Assembly: GCF_029962835.1 (NCBI RefSeq)
Contig: NC_080577.1
Span: forward strand, 8,904,501-8,968,500
DNA length: 64,000 nt
Direction: 5' to 3'
Source: Magnolia sinica
Taxonomy: Eukaryota > Streptophyta > Magnoliopsida > Magnoliales > Magnoliaceae
Notes under the pieces: generated by a model
Database searches by the model: none
Told to the model about the DNA's origin: nothing
Seen by the model: only the letters and a program-made list of their open reading frames with translations
Made by a program: the position numbers and the translations under genes
Shown: positions 23,645-36,043 of the stretch, piece after piece
Position numbering within the stretch: position 1 is the stretch's first letter
Layout: each line of letters starts with the position of its first letter

Positions 23645-26600
23645 TCATGAAGATGAACTTGAAGACTCAAACAGTGACATCCTTCGCCTTTTGTTCGAAA
23701 GATCTGTTCTTGGTGAAAACTCCGGAGATGCAACCCTGTCCAGCACAGCCTTCAATGCCTGATGAACAGAACTTGCAAAAATTCTCTGTTCAAAATCATT
23801 GGCATTTCCTTCACACTTCATCACAAAAACATTTTTTACTCTGCCTCCCAGAGTTGATATCTCGGCCCTCACCATTTTCAGGTGGAGGGCCTGAAGTGTA
23901 CGCTTTAGATCAGACAGAAGCTCTGGTCGATCTTCGCAACATAGAGACGCCTTGATGGAGAAGCTTCCTTTGTTGATTCCATCTGCATCAGGTTCAACTC
24001 TCACTTCATCAAAATCTGTTGGGACTATGTATCCATTACTAACTTCTGTCGCATGTCTCTTCAGTTCCTTCACATGACCGATCACTTCTGCAAGCAAGGA
24101 AGCTTTGTCCATCTGCATTAAATTGCCACTTCAGCAGTTTCATGATCTTGTTTCTTTCCAAAAGTAATATATTAATTGATGTAACAAATAGTAAGGGATA
24201 AAGACTACCTAAAAGAAAAATCAACACAACCAACATGTAAGATTTCACAAAGAAGCCTGGGCTTCTTCAAATGAATAAGAGGCCTGAAGCTGAGCCTATA
24301 TGCACCACTCCCCACATGCCTCTTCATGCAGCATATCTGCCCACCTGGCACAAGTGTTGGAAATTGAGCTGTGAATCAGGTGGGCCCCACCATGGGGATA
24401 ACTTGGCAAAAAACCAGGCCATTCCATTCATCCGTTGGGCAACACTTGTAAATTGAATGCAGTCTACTGGAAAGCCCTTTTTTTTAAAACCATCCGTTGT
24501 TTCCTAAATACATAGCCCATACGAGTTGATTGAACTGATTTGAGCTAGGTCATCTACATGATGGGACCCACTAGATGTGCTACTCGGATTACTCACCCAT
24601 GCATAGGCCATATGTGAAGGTGCATCTGAGCTTATCAGAGCAGTAAACACGAAGGTCCAGTCGAGAAGAAATATCACCTGGTGTGGCAGCAACACACTGC
24701 TTAAAGCATGACCATTAAGTTACCCATAAAAGATTTCTTTTCTTCTTCTTTTTTAAGGAAAAAAAAAAGAAAAAAAGAAGAAGAAGAAGAAAAGGCCATC
24801 CTAGAAATCCTACTCACTCACTATGTGGCAATCTTGAGAGGTGCAAAAGGTAGCCCCATTGTCAACCATGCACAAAAATCAGGCTGTTCTGCCCGTTAAA
24901 TAAGCAGACAATCATGTCTATGGTGAATGTGGCCATTGGAAAATTATTTTCTTAACCGTCCACTCTTCTTCCTAGCCCTAGTTTTTGCATATGACCATCT
25001 TCACAATGAGGGCCACCTTGCAGAATTCTTCAGATGTCCAACATACTTGCCAAGTTGGCTAAAGAGTATAATCAAATCCTAATACTAGTATATCTAGTAT
25101 ATGGAGGAACCAGTGTCCATAGCCTCTATCTCAACCATACAACCAGCAATGTAAATGGCGATCTAAACCAGATTGTCAGTTTCGCAGATTGTCAAGAATA
25201 CAACTTAGGGGTCATTTGGATGGTGGTAAATGAGGCAAGTTGTAAATGATTTACTAGTACATCATTTGCAACTTGCATTTGGATGCCCCTTTTTGCCAGT
25301 AAATCACTTACAAGTTACAACCTTTTGCCCCTTTTCATTTGCTAGCAAAAAGAGAGGATTTCATTTACTGCAAAAAGACTCCAATGGCTCTTTTTTTAAG
25401 GTTGGAGTCTTTTTTTGAAGGATGGGCTATAAAGAAAAGACACACATCCCTCCCTCCCTCCCTCCCTCCCAACGGCAGCATATCTTGCTACCGCCTCCTT
25501 ATAAAAGAGCATTTGAATTCATGGGCCCACTTTTATGCATGGTGTACCGTAAAGGCCGTTACATAAAGGTAACAGTGGCAACCGTTACACGTTATGGGAT
25601 CATAAAGGTCGTAACGGATCAAATGACCCGTAAAGGCCATTATAGCCCCCGTAATGGCCCCCATAAAGGCTGTAATGGACCCATAACGGCCCATTACAGG
25701 GGCCGATACAGGTTTTTCGAGTTTTTTTCAATAGGGGAAAAAAAAAAAAAAAAAGAAGAAGAAGAAGACTGTAACAGCCATTACGGGGGCCGTTACAGCC
25801 CGTATCGTAAAGGTAACAATGGTGGACGTTACGGCCACCGTTACCGATATAGAATACCTTGCTTCCATGGCTCACCTACTACTTGGTTTTATGTGAGGAT
25901 CAACCCTAAGCTTTAGTGAGATGAGTTTAACCCAATGATCCACTTTAAAACCCACTCTTATATGCCATTTGAATGTTATTTAATGAATTACTTCTCTAAA
26001 CTATCTCAGGTGCGAATACACAATTACAGGATATAAACCATTTACAGGCTATCCAAACACTAGTAAATCATTTAAAACTTAAACCATTTACAGGCACCCA
26101 AACAACCCCTCAATGAAATTTGTGTTGGTGGTTTTGATTCAAACTCAATTTCTAGGTATCCTTAGAATACAATTTGGGTTTCTGAAAAGAGAGAAATTCG
26201 CATGATCGTGACATAAATCCACAACCGATTATCAGATAGAACCTTATCAGCCTTCCGCATCTAATGCCCAAAACAAACAAACCACAGACAAAACCAAGAG
26301 TAAAAACAAAACAAATGAGACCGAGAGAGCAAAAGAAGATCAAACAGACAAGCAGAGCACTTTCAGAACCCTAACCTTATCAGTGCTGGGTACAAGGTTC
26401 CTGAGTGTTGTGAGATGAGTGTTGATCCTCTCCCTTCGTCTCCTCTCCGCCTCACTATGGTTCTTCAAAGCCGCCTTTGCCTTCGCCTCCGCAATCCCCT
26501 TCTGCATAAACCTCACCGGAGCCTTCACAAGCTCTCCCCTCTCGCTATCCAAAACCAAAGACGACGATGAAGACGACAAGCTGCCTCGAGCCGTCGACCG

Positions 26601-26717
26601 AAACCCAAGATTCTGCCAAAATTCACCTGAAAAACTTGTAACATCACTCCCATAGACAATACCAAAATTTCCAGTAAAAGAGCCCATCACTTCCCCTTTC
26701 TTAAGAACCAAAACCAA
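23645..26717 (-). CDS. bHLH transcription factor, TMO5/bHLH30-like, two exons
   Basis: Exon 1 is 26717-26376 (114 codons) and exon 2 is 24112-23645 (155 codons plus stop), giving 269 aa with a phase-0 junction TDK|MDKASLL. The bHLH domain spans about 83-135. Its basic region NHSEAERRRRERIN carries His87, Glu91 and Arg95, the H-E-R pattern that predicts E-box/G-box DNA binding. Helix 2 and the C-terminal part (SFSIKASLCCEDRPELL, 164-180; GGRVKNVFVM, 203-212) match the ACT-like region of the Arabidopsis TMO5 and bHLH30/T5L1 group. NKRRRM near 254 may be a nuclear signal, followed by a Ser-rich tail. In Arabidopsis that group pairs with LHW-type bHLH proteins in vascular and root development; the same role here is inference. 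Met1 at 26717 and Met11 at 26687 are both possible starts. The 2.26-kb intron carries a MITE-like element. Confidence 0.9.
25208..26108. mobile_element. TIR element in the bHLH intron, with nested repeats
   Basis: The left end GGGGTCATTTGGATGGTGG and the right end GGCACCCAAACAACCCC are imperfect inverted repeats. Inner parts are also complementary (GTAAATGATTTACTAGT against ACTAGTAAATCATTTAAA). Flanks are TTA and TCA, one base from a 3-bp duplication. A CTCC tandem run (about 25449-25470) and the GTAACGG block lie inside. The ends suggest a PIF/Harbinger-type MITE enlarged by insertions. Confidence 0.65.
25541..25860. repeat. GTAACGG/CCGTTAC palindromic repeat, copy 2 (bHLH intron)
   Basis: Opens GGTGTACCGTAAAGGCCGTT and closes GGCCACCGTTACCGATATAG, with many TAACGG and CCGTTAC motifs between. 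A central A-rich/GAA run sits at about 25739-25768. The opening is the reverse complement of the close of copy 3 (AACGGCCTTTACGGCACACC), so the copies share termini. Confidence 0.8.
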
Positions 26718-27480
26718 AAAACCTCAAACAACGATTGAAACCAGGCAGGTTTATCGTTGGAGCACGCCACGCCATTCCGCAAAACACAAGCTCACAAATA
26801 AAATCAATGGAAAATCCCACCCATTTGCTTCTTTCCTCATCGGAAATCAAGCATTTCAAGCTCGATTTCAAACGGTCGCGAAGATTTTAAAAACCCACCT
26901 GCAAAATCCGTCAATCTTTACACCCTAAATGCAGATTTTGGATTAGAGAACGCTGGGAAATGATGCTCATTATCTTCTTGATGCGTCAGAATTCAAGCAT
27001 TTCAACTGAAAATTTCCTTGAATCTTCGAGACCTCAATGTAGATCTCGGAGTGCAAACCAACTGAAAACTCGCTTCGGTTTCTTTCATCTGGGTTTGCTT
27101 TTGAGCATTGCGATCTTGATTTTCAACGGTTGGAGTTGATTCCAAAAACCCACCAGCAAAATTCGTGAATCTTGAAGACCCAGCAGCAGAATCGACGTAT
27201 ATGCGAGGCCCTAGAATCTACAGGATCGCGATTGTAAGAGAAAGATAGTACGCCGAGATGCATATTTCTATATAAAAAGACGGCTTTTGACAGAAAAAAC
27301 AAACAAACAAAAAAGAAAGTCTGAGTGGGAAGAAGAAGACAAACGACCTCAAACAAAACCCTAATTACCGTCTGGTGTCGGGTTTTGCTGACTATAACTT
27401 TTGGAAATTGACTGATTTCACCACAGATTGAAGGGGCCAATTGCATGAAACACGCCAAAATCGCAATCATCTAAGAGATC
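26718..27480 (-). promoter_or_regulatory. bHLH 5' leader region with imperfect repeats
   Basis: On the plus strand the phrases AAAAACCCACCTGCAAAATC (about 26889) and AAAAACCCACCAGCAAAATT (about 27143) head similar segments with CGTCAATCTTTACACCC and CGTGAATCTTGAAGACCC. A third, weaker version lies near 27010-27050. AAACCCTAATTACC at about 27356 on the plus strand is a reversed telo-box-like motif. A TATA-like TATATAGA (minus strand, about 27270) is possible. The 5' end of the transcript cannot be fixed. Confidence 0.35.
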
Positions 27481-28530
27481 TAAGCCATTCGTTAGATCGA
27501 GATGACCGTGAACGAGCCCCAACCAATAAATCAGGCCAATCCACTGATAAGAAGTTTCTAAGTTGAATTAGGAAAAATGAACGGTACGAGCGAAAATCAC
27601 TAACGGCCTCCGCTCAACATTGCACGTGCGACCTACCTATCTGATGAGTGGCCCAGCTTACACTTCGTTGTGTGCGTGTCCTTGCACAGCCCCACCTGAT
27701 ACGTTGTCCAGATATTGTACACGTGTACGGTGTTTGCTCCTTCAATCTCTCGCGCACTGTTTTTTAAGGTGCAAATTAGTAATTTGCTTGTGCAAATGGA
27801 GAGTCACGTGGGTCCCCGAATTTCCTGCACCACGTGATATGGGGAACGGTGCCAGAAGATGTTCGGTGAGGCCCACCATGCCGTCTGTGTAATATCCGCT
27901 CCTCCATCCGTTGAGCAAGCTCACGTTAGGATGATATCCTGACGAGAAACAGCTAAGATCGCTGGCCCACGGTGGAAACCTCCTGGTTGTCTGGCACAGT
28001 GAAGTAATTGGGGTTTCAAAACCCCTCAAGGATGGTTTGAAATTCAAGGTGAAAGTTGGGAATTACATTTAAAATACTTTCAAAAGAGTTCCATTTTTAA
28101 CGTGTGTGTCACTAGGCTATTAATCAATTGGGTACATGACCCACTAATGATATGCCAAAACAATTAGATTATCAATCACATCACTATAATTATTTTAATA
28201 TGATAATTGTTTATGTAAATGAATGGTTAAAATTTGTTGGTTAGCTAATCGGGTATGATCTTGTGCTTGTGGCTTATCTGAGACTTCGAATTTCATCATT
28301 TTCAAGCAAAATATATGTTTTAAGGGGCTTATTACAACCATTGTATTTAAGTATTGCATACGTTCAGCCATTAGAAATATTAAAATTGATTTGGTTACTA
28401 AGTTAAAACTCATGTAAATATATCATGCATTGCTACTTTTGGATTAAAGTTGATTCCTAATATCCAGTGCCAAACAAAATAGGAGGATTTTAAATACAGG
28501 GGTTCCAAATCCACCTCCCAAACGGGTTTT
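27481..28530. other. Spacer upstream of the bHLH gene
   Basis: No gene or clear repeat boundary is seen. Scattered GGCCCACC pieces hint at degraded foldback arms. Confidence 0.4.
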
Positions 28531-28531
28531 A

Positions 28532-28960
28532 GGGCCCATTTGGCCGGGTGGATTGGAAGGGATTGAATGGTATTAGGGTGGATGGCATAAATTTCAAGAT
28601 AATGATGGTGTTGTCAGTGGATTGTCTCAAGATCCATGGGATTGCTATATCCCAGGACTACTATATCGTGTCCGTTTGGCACGCATGGCCAATCCCGGGA
28701 TTAAACCTTCCCATCCCTTCCAATCCCTCGAACTAAACACGTCTCGGGTAAATTTGAATGGATTAGGGTGGATTGGATGGGATTTAAAGGTAATGATGGT
28801 GTTGTCAATGAATTGTCTTAAGATCCATGGGATTGCTATATCCCAGGATCAAATTATCCGGTCTGTTTGGCACACCGGCCAATCTCGCGATATAACTTCC
28901 AATCCCTTCTAATACCATCCAATCCCTTCCAACCCCTTCTAATACCATCCAATCCCTCGT
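28532..28960. mobile_element. MITE with two internal tandem units
   Basis: The left end GGGCCCATTTGGCCGGGTGG matches the family seen at 35684 and 53441. Inside, a unit of about 175 bp with AGGTAATGATGGTGTTGTCA, AAGATCCATGGGATTGC and TATATCCCAGGA occurs twice (about 28570 and 28765). The right end is eroded into repeats of TACCATCCAATCCCTTC and lacks the CAAACAGGCCC terminus. Confidence 0.65.
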
Positions 28961-31900
28961 TTTAGATGTGAGGTGGTAACATTGACGGTTGTAGAATGTC
29001 ACACAAACATCCTCGTCCAAAACAGGGGTAAACGAGCAGGGCCAGGTTGAGCCATGTCCCAGCTCAGTACACAAGCTAAACAGCGGGGACCAGACCAGTC
29101 GAGTCCAATAGATCATCGTCCACGGAGCCTAGCCCAGTTTCCAGTGCGATGTTGCTAGATAATAAGTAGGGCTCTAAACAGGCCAGTCCGGGGGTCTTTC
29201 CAAGCCTGGCCTGCGCAGTAAAACTTCAGCACGAGCGTCGCCCAGGGCTGCGATGGCTAAAACAAACAGACCCATCAATTTTCCTGACTATTAGGTCTAG
29301 GCTCGACTACCTTTCCGAGACTTTACTCCCGAGACTATATTCTCCCAAGCCATAACCCATGGGCCGTCACAATGCCAACTCCAGCCCAACACTGGGCTCA
29401 GGGTTTCCAGACGTATGGTATGTAACAAGCATTGAGGTCCAATTAGCATGTTGCCCACCGATCCTGACCGTCCAACCAGTGTCTAGCTCTAGGACGCACT
29501 TAATACAATTGTGATGATCGAATGCTGCTTCCTGAGCGCTAACAATAGCCATCCATTCAGTTGCCACCTCTTTGATTGGCCACGCCTTAAAAATCACGAT
29601 GACTGACAGTCGTACATTCAATATACAGTAGCAAGTTACACGTGGCAGGTTGACTTATCATCTTGGACTGTCCATGTAATTGTCCCTACAATGGATGGCA
29701 TGTGGTTCAAAAAGAAACCTTAGATGGGACGATTCTAGCCATCTGATCAGTGGCCATAGAAAATAGCAGTATAAAACCAAAATGCTTTGTGGTCTGCATA
29801 AAGGGAGTGAAAGCCAATCAAAACCACTGATAAGGTTGTTCAATATGTCTGATAATAGATCATCCGGGATACCGTCCATTAGATGGATGGCCCCGATTAA
29901 TATGTAAACTTGCCACGTGTACTGCAGAGATCTGGCTCAACCATATCATCACAGAAAATTGTTGGAGGAAGTCACACTCGGTCAACGTCGTCCACCCAAT
30001 CTCCTTTCTTTTTTCTTTTTTTCCTTTTAGTCACACTGCCATTAGATTTACACCAAGTCGCTGCTTACACCCACCTAGTGTCCCACGCCACCAAGTCTAT
30101 CTTTGTGGGGCTTATCATGATGTGTGAATCAGATCCACCTCGTCCATGTGATTTACCCTTGGATGTTAGGCCATGGAGCAAAAAATCAGCCTACTCAGAA
30201 ACTCACGTGGGGCACACCACAGGAAAAAGATGCGAGAGGCGCCCACCCAATGAAACATTCCATACTTTTTTTGTGGGGCCCGTCGTGTTGTGTTTATTCC
30301 ATCCAATCAATTCATCAGACGCGCCTCATCATTACTAAAGGACACGCTAAAAATAAGTACATTACAAAATTCAAGTGGGCCATATCAAAATGAAGCTAGC
30401 GGTTGTAAGCATGATTTTCAATGTTCCCACGGGTGTGGTCCGTACGAGTGCCTGATCTAGCTGATCCCTAACGGCATGAAGTGAACTTGAGGGGCACACG
30501 TGATGGAAGGAACGGATTTCATGCACACACAACAATCGGCTCGGCTCTGCGAAGTTCGACGCCACCGCAAGTGTGATTATCAATAAGAGCGTGCGTAGTT
30601 ACCAATTCCGGATCAAAATTTTAAAAATCCTTTCTTTTGGGAAGGAGAGCAATCCATCACCATCGCATGAAGTGGGCCAATCTGCTTCATCATGTTCTCA
30701 TTCACATTAGTAATATATAATTCAGTACTAAGAGATAACAACAATACCTGTGTAATGCCAATCTCCACCTTACAGGAATTTTGTAGCTTGTAATGTATCT
30801 TTCTTCATTGGAATATGACTCGTTTGTCCACCAAGCACCGGCCCTTGATATGCGGGAAGAGACACTGCAGAGGTTAATCGTGACAATGTGTAAACATGGC
30901 TCGCTTGTATGAGATCCGGACCGTTCATTAGGTGAGAATAACGTTAACCATGCGCTTGCTTATGAATCTGATTCATTGGCTAATCAGGTGGCCCATATTC
31001 ATGGTAGTGTAAACGATGGTTATAGTAAAGTCTCCAACGGTCTATAATCCACATAACCATGGGACACACCTGATGTGTGGAACAGCTTGGATTTCCAAAT
31101 GGAGTATGTTGGCGACATGTAACATGGCCAGCATCTCGTAATGGTACAGCACGTTGGCACGTGTGCCGCGATTTAACATTTTAATTTCTTGTCTCATCCG
31201 GCAAATCGCTCTAACACTCATTTTATATTTACAGCTTGTCCTCTCTTGATTCAGTTTATTAATAGGAGACTAGGAGTTAATGTTTGGCTGTTTGCTAATC
31301 CGCACGCGGGTATAAGGCATCCCATTTACAAGTTCGCACGTGCACCATGGTGGTTGACAAATGGATTAGAGATCCGAGCCGTCCATCAAGGTGTTTTCAC
31401 TGTTTGGATACCATTCTCGGTGAAGAAGACCGATCGGCTGTTCCCTTGGGCCTATCTTATGAAACCAATGCACCAGCATAAGCTTTTCTGAGCCGTACAT
31501 CTGCCACTAACATGATGGTCAGATGAGTGGACCTTTTTTTAAGGAAGGGGCACCAACCCCACGGAGGGCGTTTAATGTACAGCTTGGATCGCACCCATGC
31601 GCCTTTTTGGAACATGTGGTGCGGTGTACATGGTCAGGTTTGTACACGCCTGTGGGGTCAGCGGCCCACATCTTCCTAGGCCACGAAATTTCTAAAGGGG
31701 TAGTTATTTGATACTCTGGTAGAGTATGATGCTTGATAAGCAGCCACTCATACATAGCAGAAGTTGCATATAATACCCTGAACTATAGCTACTGTCGCTA
31801 ACAGTGAAGTGTGAACTGATAGTGGGTGTAGTAACAAGCTAATTAAAAAAAAAAAAAAAAAAAGCTACCATCGCTGAGCGGCTGTCCAAAAATACTATTT

Positions 31901-33683
31901 ATTGAGTTTTTAGAACATTAGTTTGTTGATGATTCAAAAAAAATTTTATGCCGCCAGTGAAATTTCCGAAGTGCCTGTGTATCATACATCACAAGCCGCC
32001 GGAATATCAAAGTTTTTCTCTTCTTAATCTATCACAGCGCGACTGCAATGCATGTCATCGCTGCATCTGTGGAGAGTTCGAAACCGTTTATTCATTAGTT
32101 CCAGTAGCACATAGACCGTATCAAGAAAACCATTTAATCCGCAAAATAAGAATGGCCACCAAAAGACAAATTTCAGCAATGGCTCACCGTCAGTTAGAAT
32201 TTGGTTCGTTGATTAGATAATTAGTGCGAGTCAGATGCCAAATAGCGGTAGAACCGGCGTGATGCACGGCTCAGATCACGTTGAACACATGCCAAGTGTA
32301 TACCACCTGATATGGAAGTAAGTGAATCCTGTGCATCCAGACGCATTGGATTATTTTTTTAGCACTATCGACGGCTACGGTGGCGCATTCGGTGGCATGT
32401 GCACCATGGGAGCATGACTCGCTGGATTGCCTTAAATTGTAACTTGTGGGATTGACCCTGCATGGACCCAATGGCCAGTAATCATATTCTTTCAATGGGC
32501 CATGATCTAGAAATCCATTGACTTAGATGATCCGATGGGCCTCCCTTTGGCTTGTAAATGGATGATGAAGATTCCTAATCTTTATAAGTAAAAATTCGTT
32601 GGTTGGGTGGTTTCTGATCGACTTCCCTGTGCAACCAGGCCTACTGGATAACCGGCTCCTATCACCCCGGACAAAATCACGCCGTTCCATCCATCAGGTG
32701 GGCCAGAAATTGGATCAATTGACTGATGGTCTGACTCAAAGTACGGGTGTGGCCCACCTAGTAAGTGGATCGGCCCGATTTTGAAAACGGGCGTTCTTCT
32801 TGGCAGGCCTACCGTTTCGATGGTTCTGATGCCTTACACAAGTGGCATGTAGCAGGAAAAGGATGATACAGTGCTGTGGTGGTACTGGTATACCATATCT
32901 GTAACTTCTATATGACCGGTCATCGGCAGCGCATGGAAACACTTCCATGCACCTAGTTGCATTTTAGACTCACTAGCGTCCACATCACCCATCTGGACCG
33001 TCCATTAGATATAGACCACTATTCATAAGTTGCTTGGGAAAAATCATATTGATTGTATAATCTAAACTATAAATTCCGTGGCATATGAAAGCAGATGGTC
33101 ATGATAGTTCGTAAAAGATAGTTCCATTAACGGATGTTTCCAGCCATTTGATTTTGTGAAATTTTTTACGAGCAGTGGAAGAAAAGTGGATTGAATCTAT
33201 TTGACGGTCCAGATAGATGATGCGAATGCCAACAAGACCAAATGCAACTAACTGCATTGGAAGCTTCCATGTGTGGAGCCCACTAGATCACTTTTCATTT
33301 GTTAATAGTTGGGCTTGGGCCTGAAATCAATACGCTACTTGACACTATATTCACGTGATTCGGGCCATTCATCACACGGGCCCCACCGTGCATGTACCAT
33401 TACCAAAAATGAGGCATGCCTGGCTAGCCCACCCAAACCTTTGCATGGCTCGGGTCAGTCGTCAGGCCGGCCTGGCTCACCAAGGCCAAAAACAAATTTG
33501 GGCTCGGCCAGCATTAGGCCAGTTGGTCCCACTGCCATTCATTGAAATCTTCTTGGGCCCATACTAGTAGCCGATGTCTCCATCACCACTGTTCTCTGTG
33601 GTGTGACCCACAGCTGCCAGGGCTCACGTCCTAAAATGAGCTCGCGCAAATGATGAAGGCAGTAGATGTCATGCACGCACTGG
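28961..33683. other. Gene-free spacer with degraded repeats
   Basis: About 29030-29340 is rich in GGCCAG, GCCCAG and GGCCTGG motifs typical of a decayed GGCCCGG-type repeat. A poly-A run lies at about 31844-31863. Scattered GTGGGCC/GGCCCAC phrases recur through 29.9-33.6 kb. Open frames up to 142 aa (29910-30338) are low-complexity or match nothing recognisable. No gene can be supported. Confidence 0.5.
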
Positions 33684-33692
33684 GATGGGCCT

Positions 33693-34248
33693 GGACGCGG
33701 ATTAGATACTGAAGGTTGAGAAGTGGGACTGGATACTGAAGTGACGTCACCAAGTTATGTGGTGCCACATGATTTATTTGTTTTATTTACACCATCCATC
33801 CATTTGTAGAGATCATTTTAGGGAATGAGACAAATAATGAGTCAGATCAAAATCTGGAGTGGACCCCACCACAGAAAACATGGGGAGAGTGACGCCAACC
33901 GTTGAAACCTTCCTAAGGTCCAGTTTGATGTTTATCTGAGATCCAAGCAGTTTATAAGTTAAGAAAAACATGAAAGAAGGGAAAAATAATAATTTCAGCT
34001 TCATCGAAAACTTTCATTGCCCTCATAAATTTTTAACGGCAGGGTCACTCTCTCTACTGTTTTCCGTGGTGAGGTTCACTCGAGCTTTGTATCTAACTCA
34101 TTTTATGTCTCATGTTCTAAAATGATATCTCCAAATGGATGGACGGTGTGGATTCAACACATACATCATGGTGGGTCCCAAAAAACTTGGTGACGTCACT
34201 TCAGGAGCCAGTCTGGCTTCTCAACCTGTCAGTAGCTAATCCGCGTCC
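33693..34248. mobile_element. Mutator-like MITE with perfect 9-bp target duplication
   Basis: Termini are GGACGCGGATTAG and CTAATCCGCGTCC, exact inverted repeats. They continue inward as arms of about 220 bp that stay clearly complementary. GATGGGCCT lies directly on both sides (33684-33692 and 34249-34257), a perfect 9-bp target duplication that points to the Mutator (MULE) superfamily. Each arm carries the palindrome GTGACGTCAC (33741-33750 and 34190-34199). There is no coding frame. The inner arms (CCATCCATTTG, AGATCATTTTAGG) are homologous to the foldback copies elsewhere in the window. Confidence 0.92.
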
Positions 34249-34524
34249 GATGGGCCTAACAGAGTTTTTTGCTGCACAGTCTCCCTGCAACAGTTGTAGG
34301 AAATTTGCGACTGCGTGCCCAACTTGCTTAATTGCTTTAACATGTTAGGTGGTGGGGCCCAGGGAGCAGCCCCATCATCACCGTCCTATCCTCGATTGGA
34401 CTGCACCGCTCACGTCGATGGTCCCAAATCACCATCCATTCCGATCATTATGTTTTGGCTGGGTCCGGAACTGCGCTCGATGGAATCGGATTGCGTACAC
34501 TATTATTGTGCTGAGTAGACTGTG

Positions 34525-34960
34525 TTGATCCCATCGTGAATGTATGTGGTCATCCGTTTACTTTTCCGCTCTCGTTTTAGGTGTTGAGCCCAAAATTGAA
34601 GCATATCCAAAGCTCAATTTGACCACACCACAGTAAAATAAAAATAATAATTGGAATAATAATTTCCACCATTGAAACATTCCTAGGGCCTACAGTAATG
34701 TTTACTTGTCATCCGACCTATTCATAGGATCACAGAGATAATGGATGAAGGGAATTTTCAACGGTAGATGTTCAGGGCACTCCTTCCCGTGGTGTGGTCC
34801 AACTGAGCTTTGGATATGCTTCATTTTTTAGTTAATTAATTAAAATTATTTTTTAAAATGGATGGACAGAGTGGATAAAATACATAAACCACGGTGGGAC
34901 CTACAGAGTTTAGCGTACTGAGTTACTCAGTAGTGAGTACGCAGTCCAGTTCACGCTTGA
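34525..34960. repeat. Foldback repeat copy I
   Basis: The left arm has ATCCCATCGTGAATGTATGT, GTTGAGCCCAAAATTGAAGC and CATATCCAAAGCTC. The right arm has GAGCTTTGGATATGCTTC and AAATGGATGGACAGAGTGG. Its right edge contains a small hairpin, GCGTACTGAGT with ACTCAGTAGTGAGTACGC. Confidence 0.65.
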
Positions 34961-35683
34961 TACACCTTTGCTGGAGCCGAAGACAACTAGGCCATTGGCT
35001 GTGCGCAGTTTTTATTGTATTGGCCCAGTGCCTCCATGATCTGAACCGTTCATCTAGCCAGCTACACTATGGGTGGCTCATACTGAAAAGAAAAAAAAAA
35101 AAAAACAATGGAGTGAACTTAAAATCCAGGCATGCTTAAAAAATTCATCGCTGACTGCATGGTGGGACCTAAAGGATGAGAGGTTCTGATCATGGGTCAT
35201 TGGGATTGTGTACAGTGGGCGGCTATTGAACGATTGACATCTCAGGTGCGTAGAGGGTGTGTTGGCCTGCACATTCCGCTACCCCACAGGCGTCACACTG
35301 GGCCCTCAGATTGTTCATGTATGGAAACATGGAGTATAGTTTGTCTCCAATGCACCAGTTTGTACATGTATGTCACATGATCAGGTGATCAATACCGTTG
35401 ATCCAAGGCAGCCCACAAATGAATGAGTAGGTGTTTTAGAATGTGTCCTGGTCATGCGATCCCAACCCTTGGATCAGCTGCATAGTGATAAATGATGAGA
35501 AGAAGACCGTGAAAACAATCCTGAATAAAATTCATATATGGGATGTGTATAGTCATCCAAACTCAAAATTCCTGGTGGCATGATCCATCCCTTACGGGGC
35601 CCATCTCATGGTTGGCCTGGATAGCCAGAACGGGTCCAATTAGTGCAAAACAGGTGCTCTGTTGTGATACATCTGTACCTTAG
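34961..35683. other. Spacer, no feature recognised
   Basis: Contains a poly-A run near 35089-35106 and scattered GTGGGCC motifs. No gene or bounded repeat could be supported. Confidence 0.4.
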
Positions 35684-36043
35684 GACCTGTTTGGCTGGGC
35701 GAATCCCATAGGATTAGGAGGGATGGGATGGATTTTAAGGTAATGATGGTGGTGTCAGTGGATGGGTTTAAGGTCCGTGGGAATGCTATCCTGGGACAAT
35801 TTCACTGGGTCTGCTTGGCATGGCCGGCATATCCTGGGATTTAACCTTCCAATCCGTCCAACCAAGGGATGGGATCAATTTTAAGGTAATGATGGTGATG
35901 TCAGTGGATTATTTTAAGATCAATGAGATTGCTTATGCCCCGGGACAAGTTCACCAGGTCTGTTTGGCTTGTCATGCTTATCCCGGGACACCATGATCCC
36001 ATCCCTCCTAATACCGAGGGATCGGTCCAGCCAAACAGGCCCT
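35684..36043. mobile_element. MITE with two internal tandem units (second family member)
   Basis: The left end GGACCTGTTTGGCTGGGCGA is the inverted match of the right end TCGGTCCAGCCAAACAGGCC. Inside, two units of about 175 bp repeat TTTTAAGGTAATGATGGTG (about 35734 and 35879), GTGGAT and ATCCTGGGA-type phrases. The element is clearly related to those at 28532 and 53441. Confidence 0.75.

Noticed and set aside
25600-25875. 91-aa minus-strand frame rich in Asn/Gly/Cys
   Set aside because: Produced by the GTAACGG repeat. No gene features.
29910-30338. 142-aa open frame, plus strand
   Set aside because: Runs through repeat-like sequence with a poly-pyrimidine tract and has no family resemblance or exon context.
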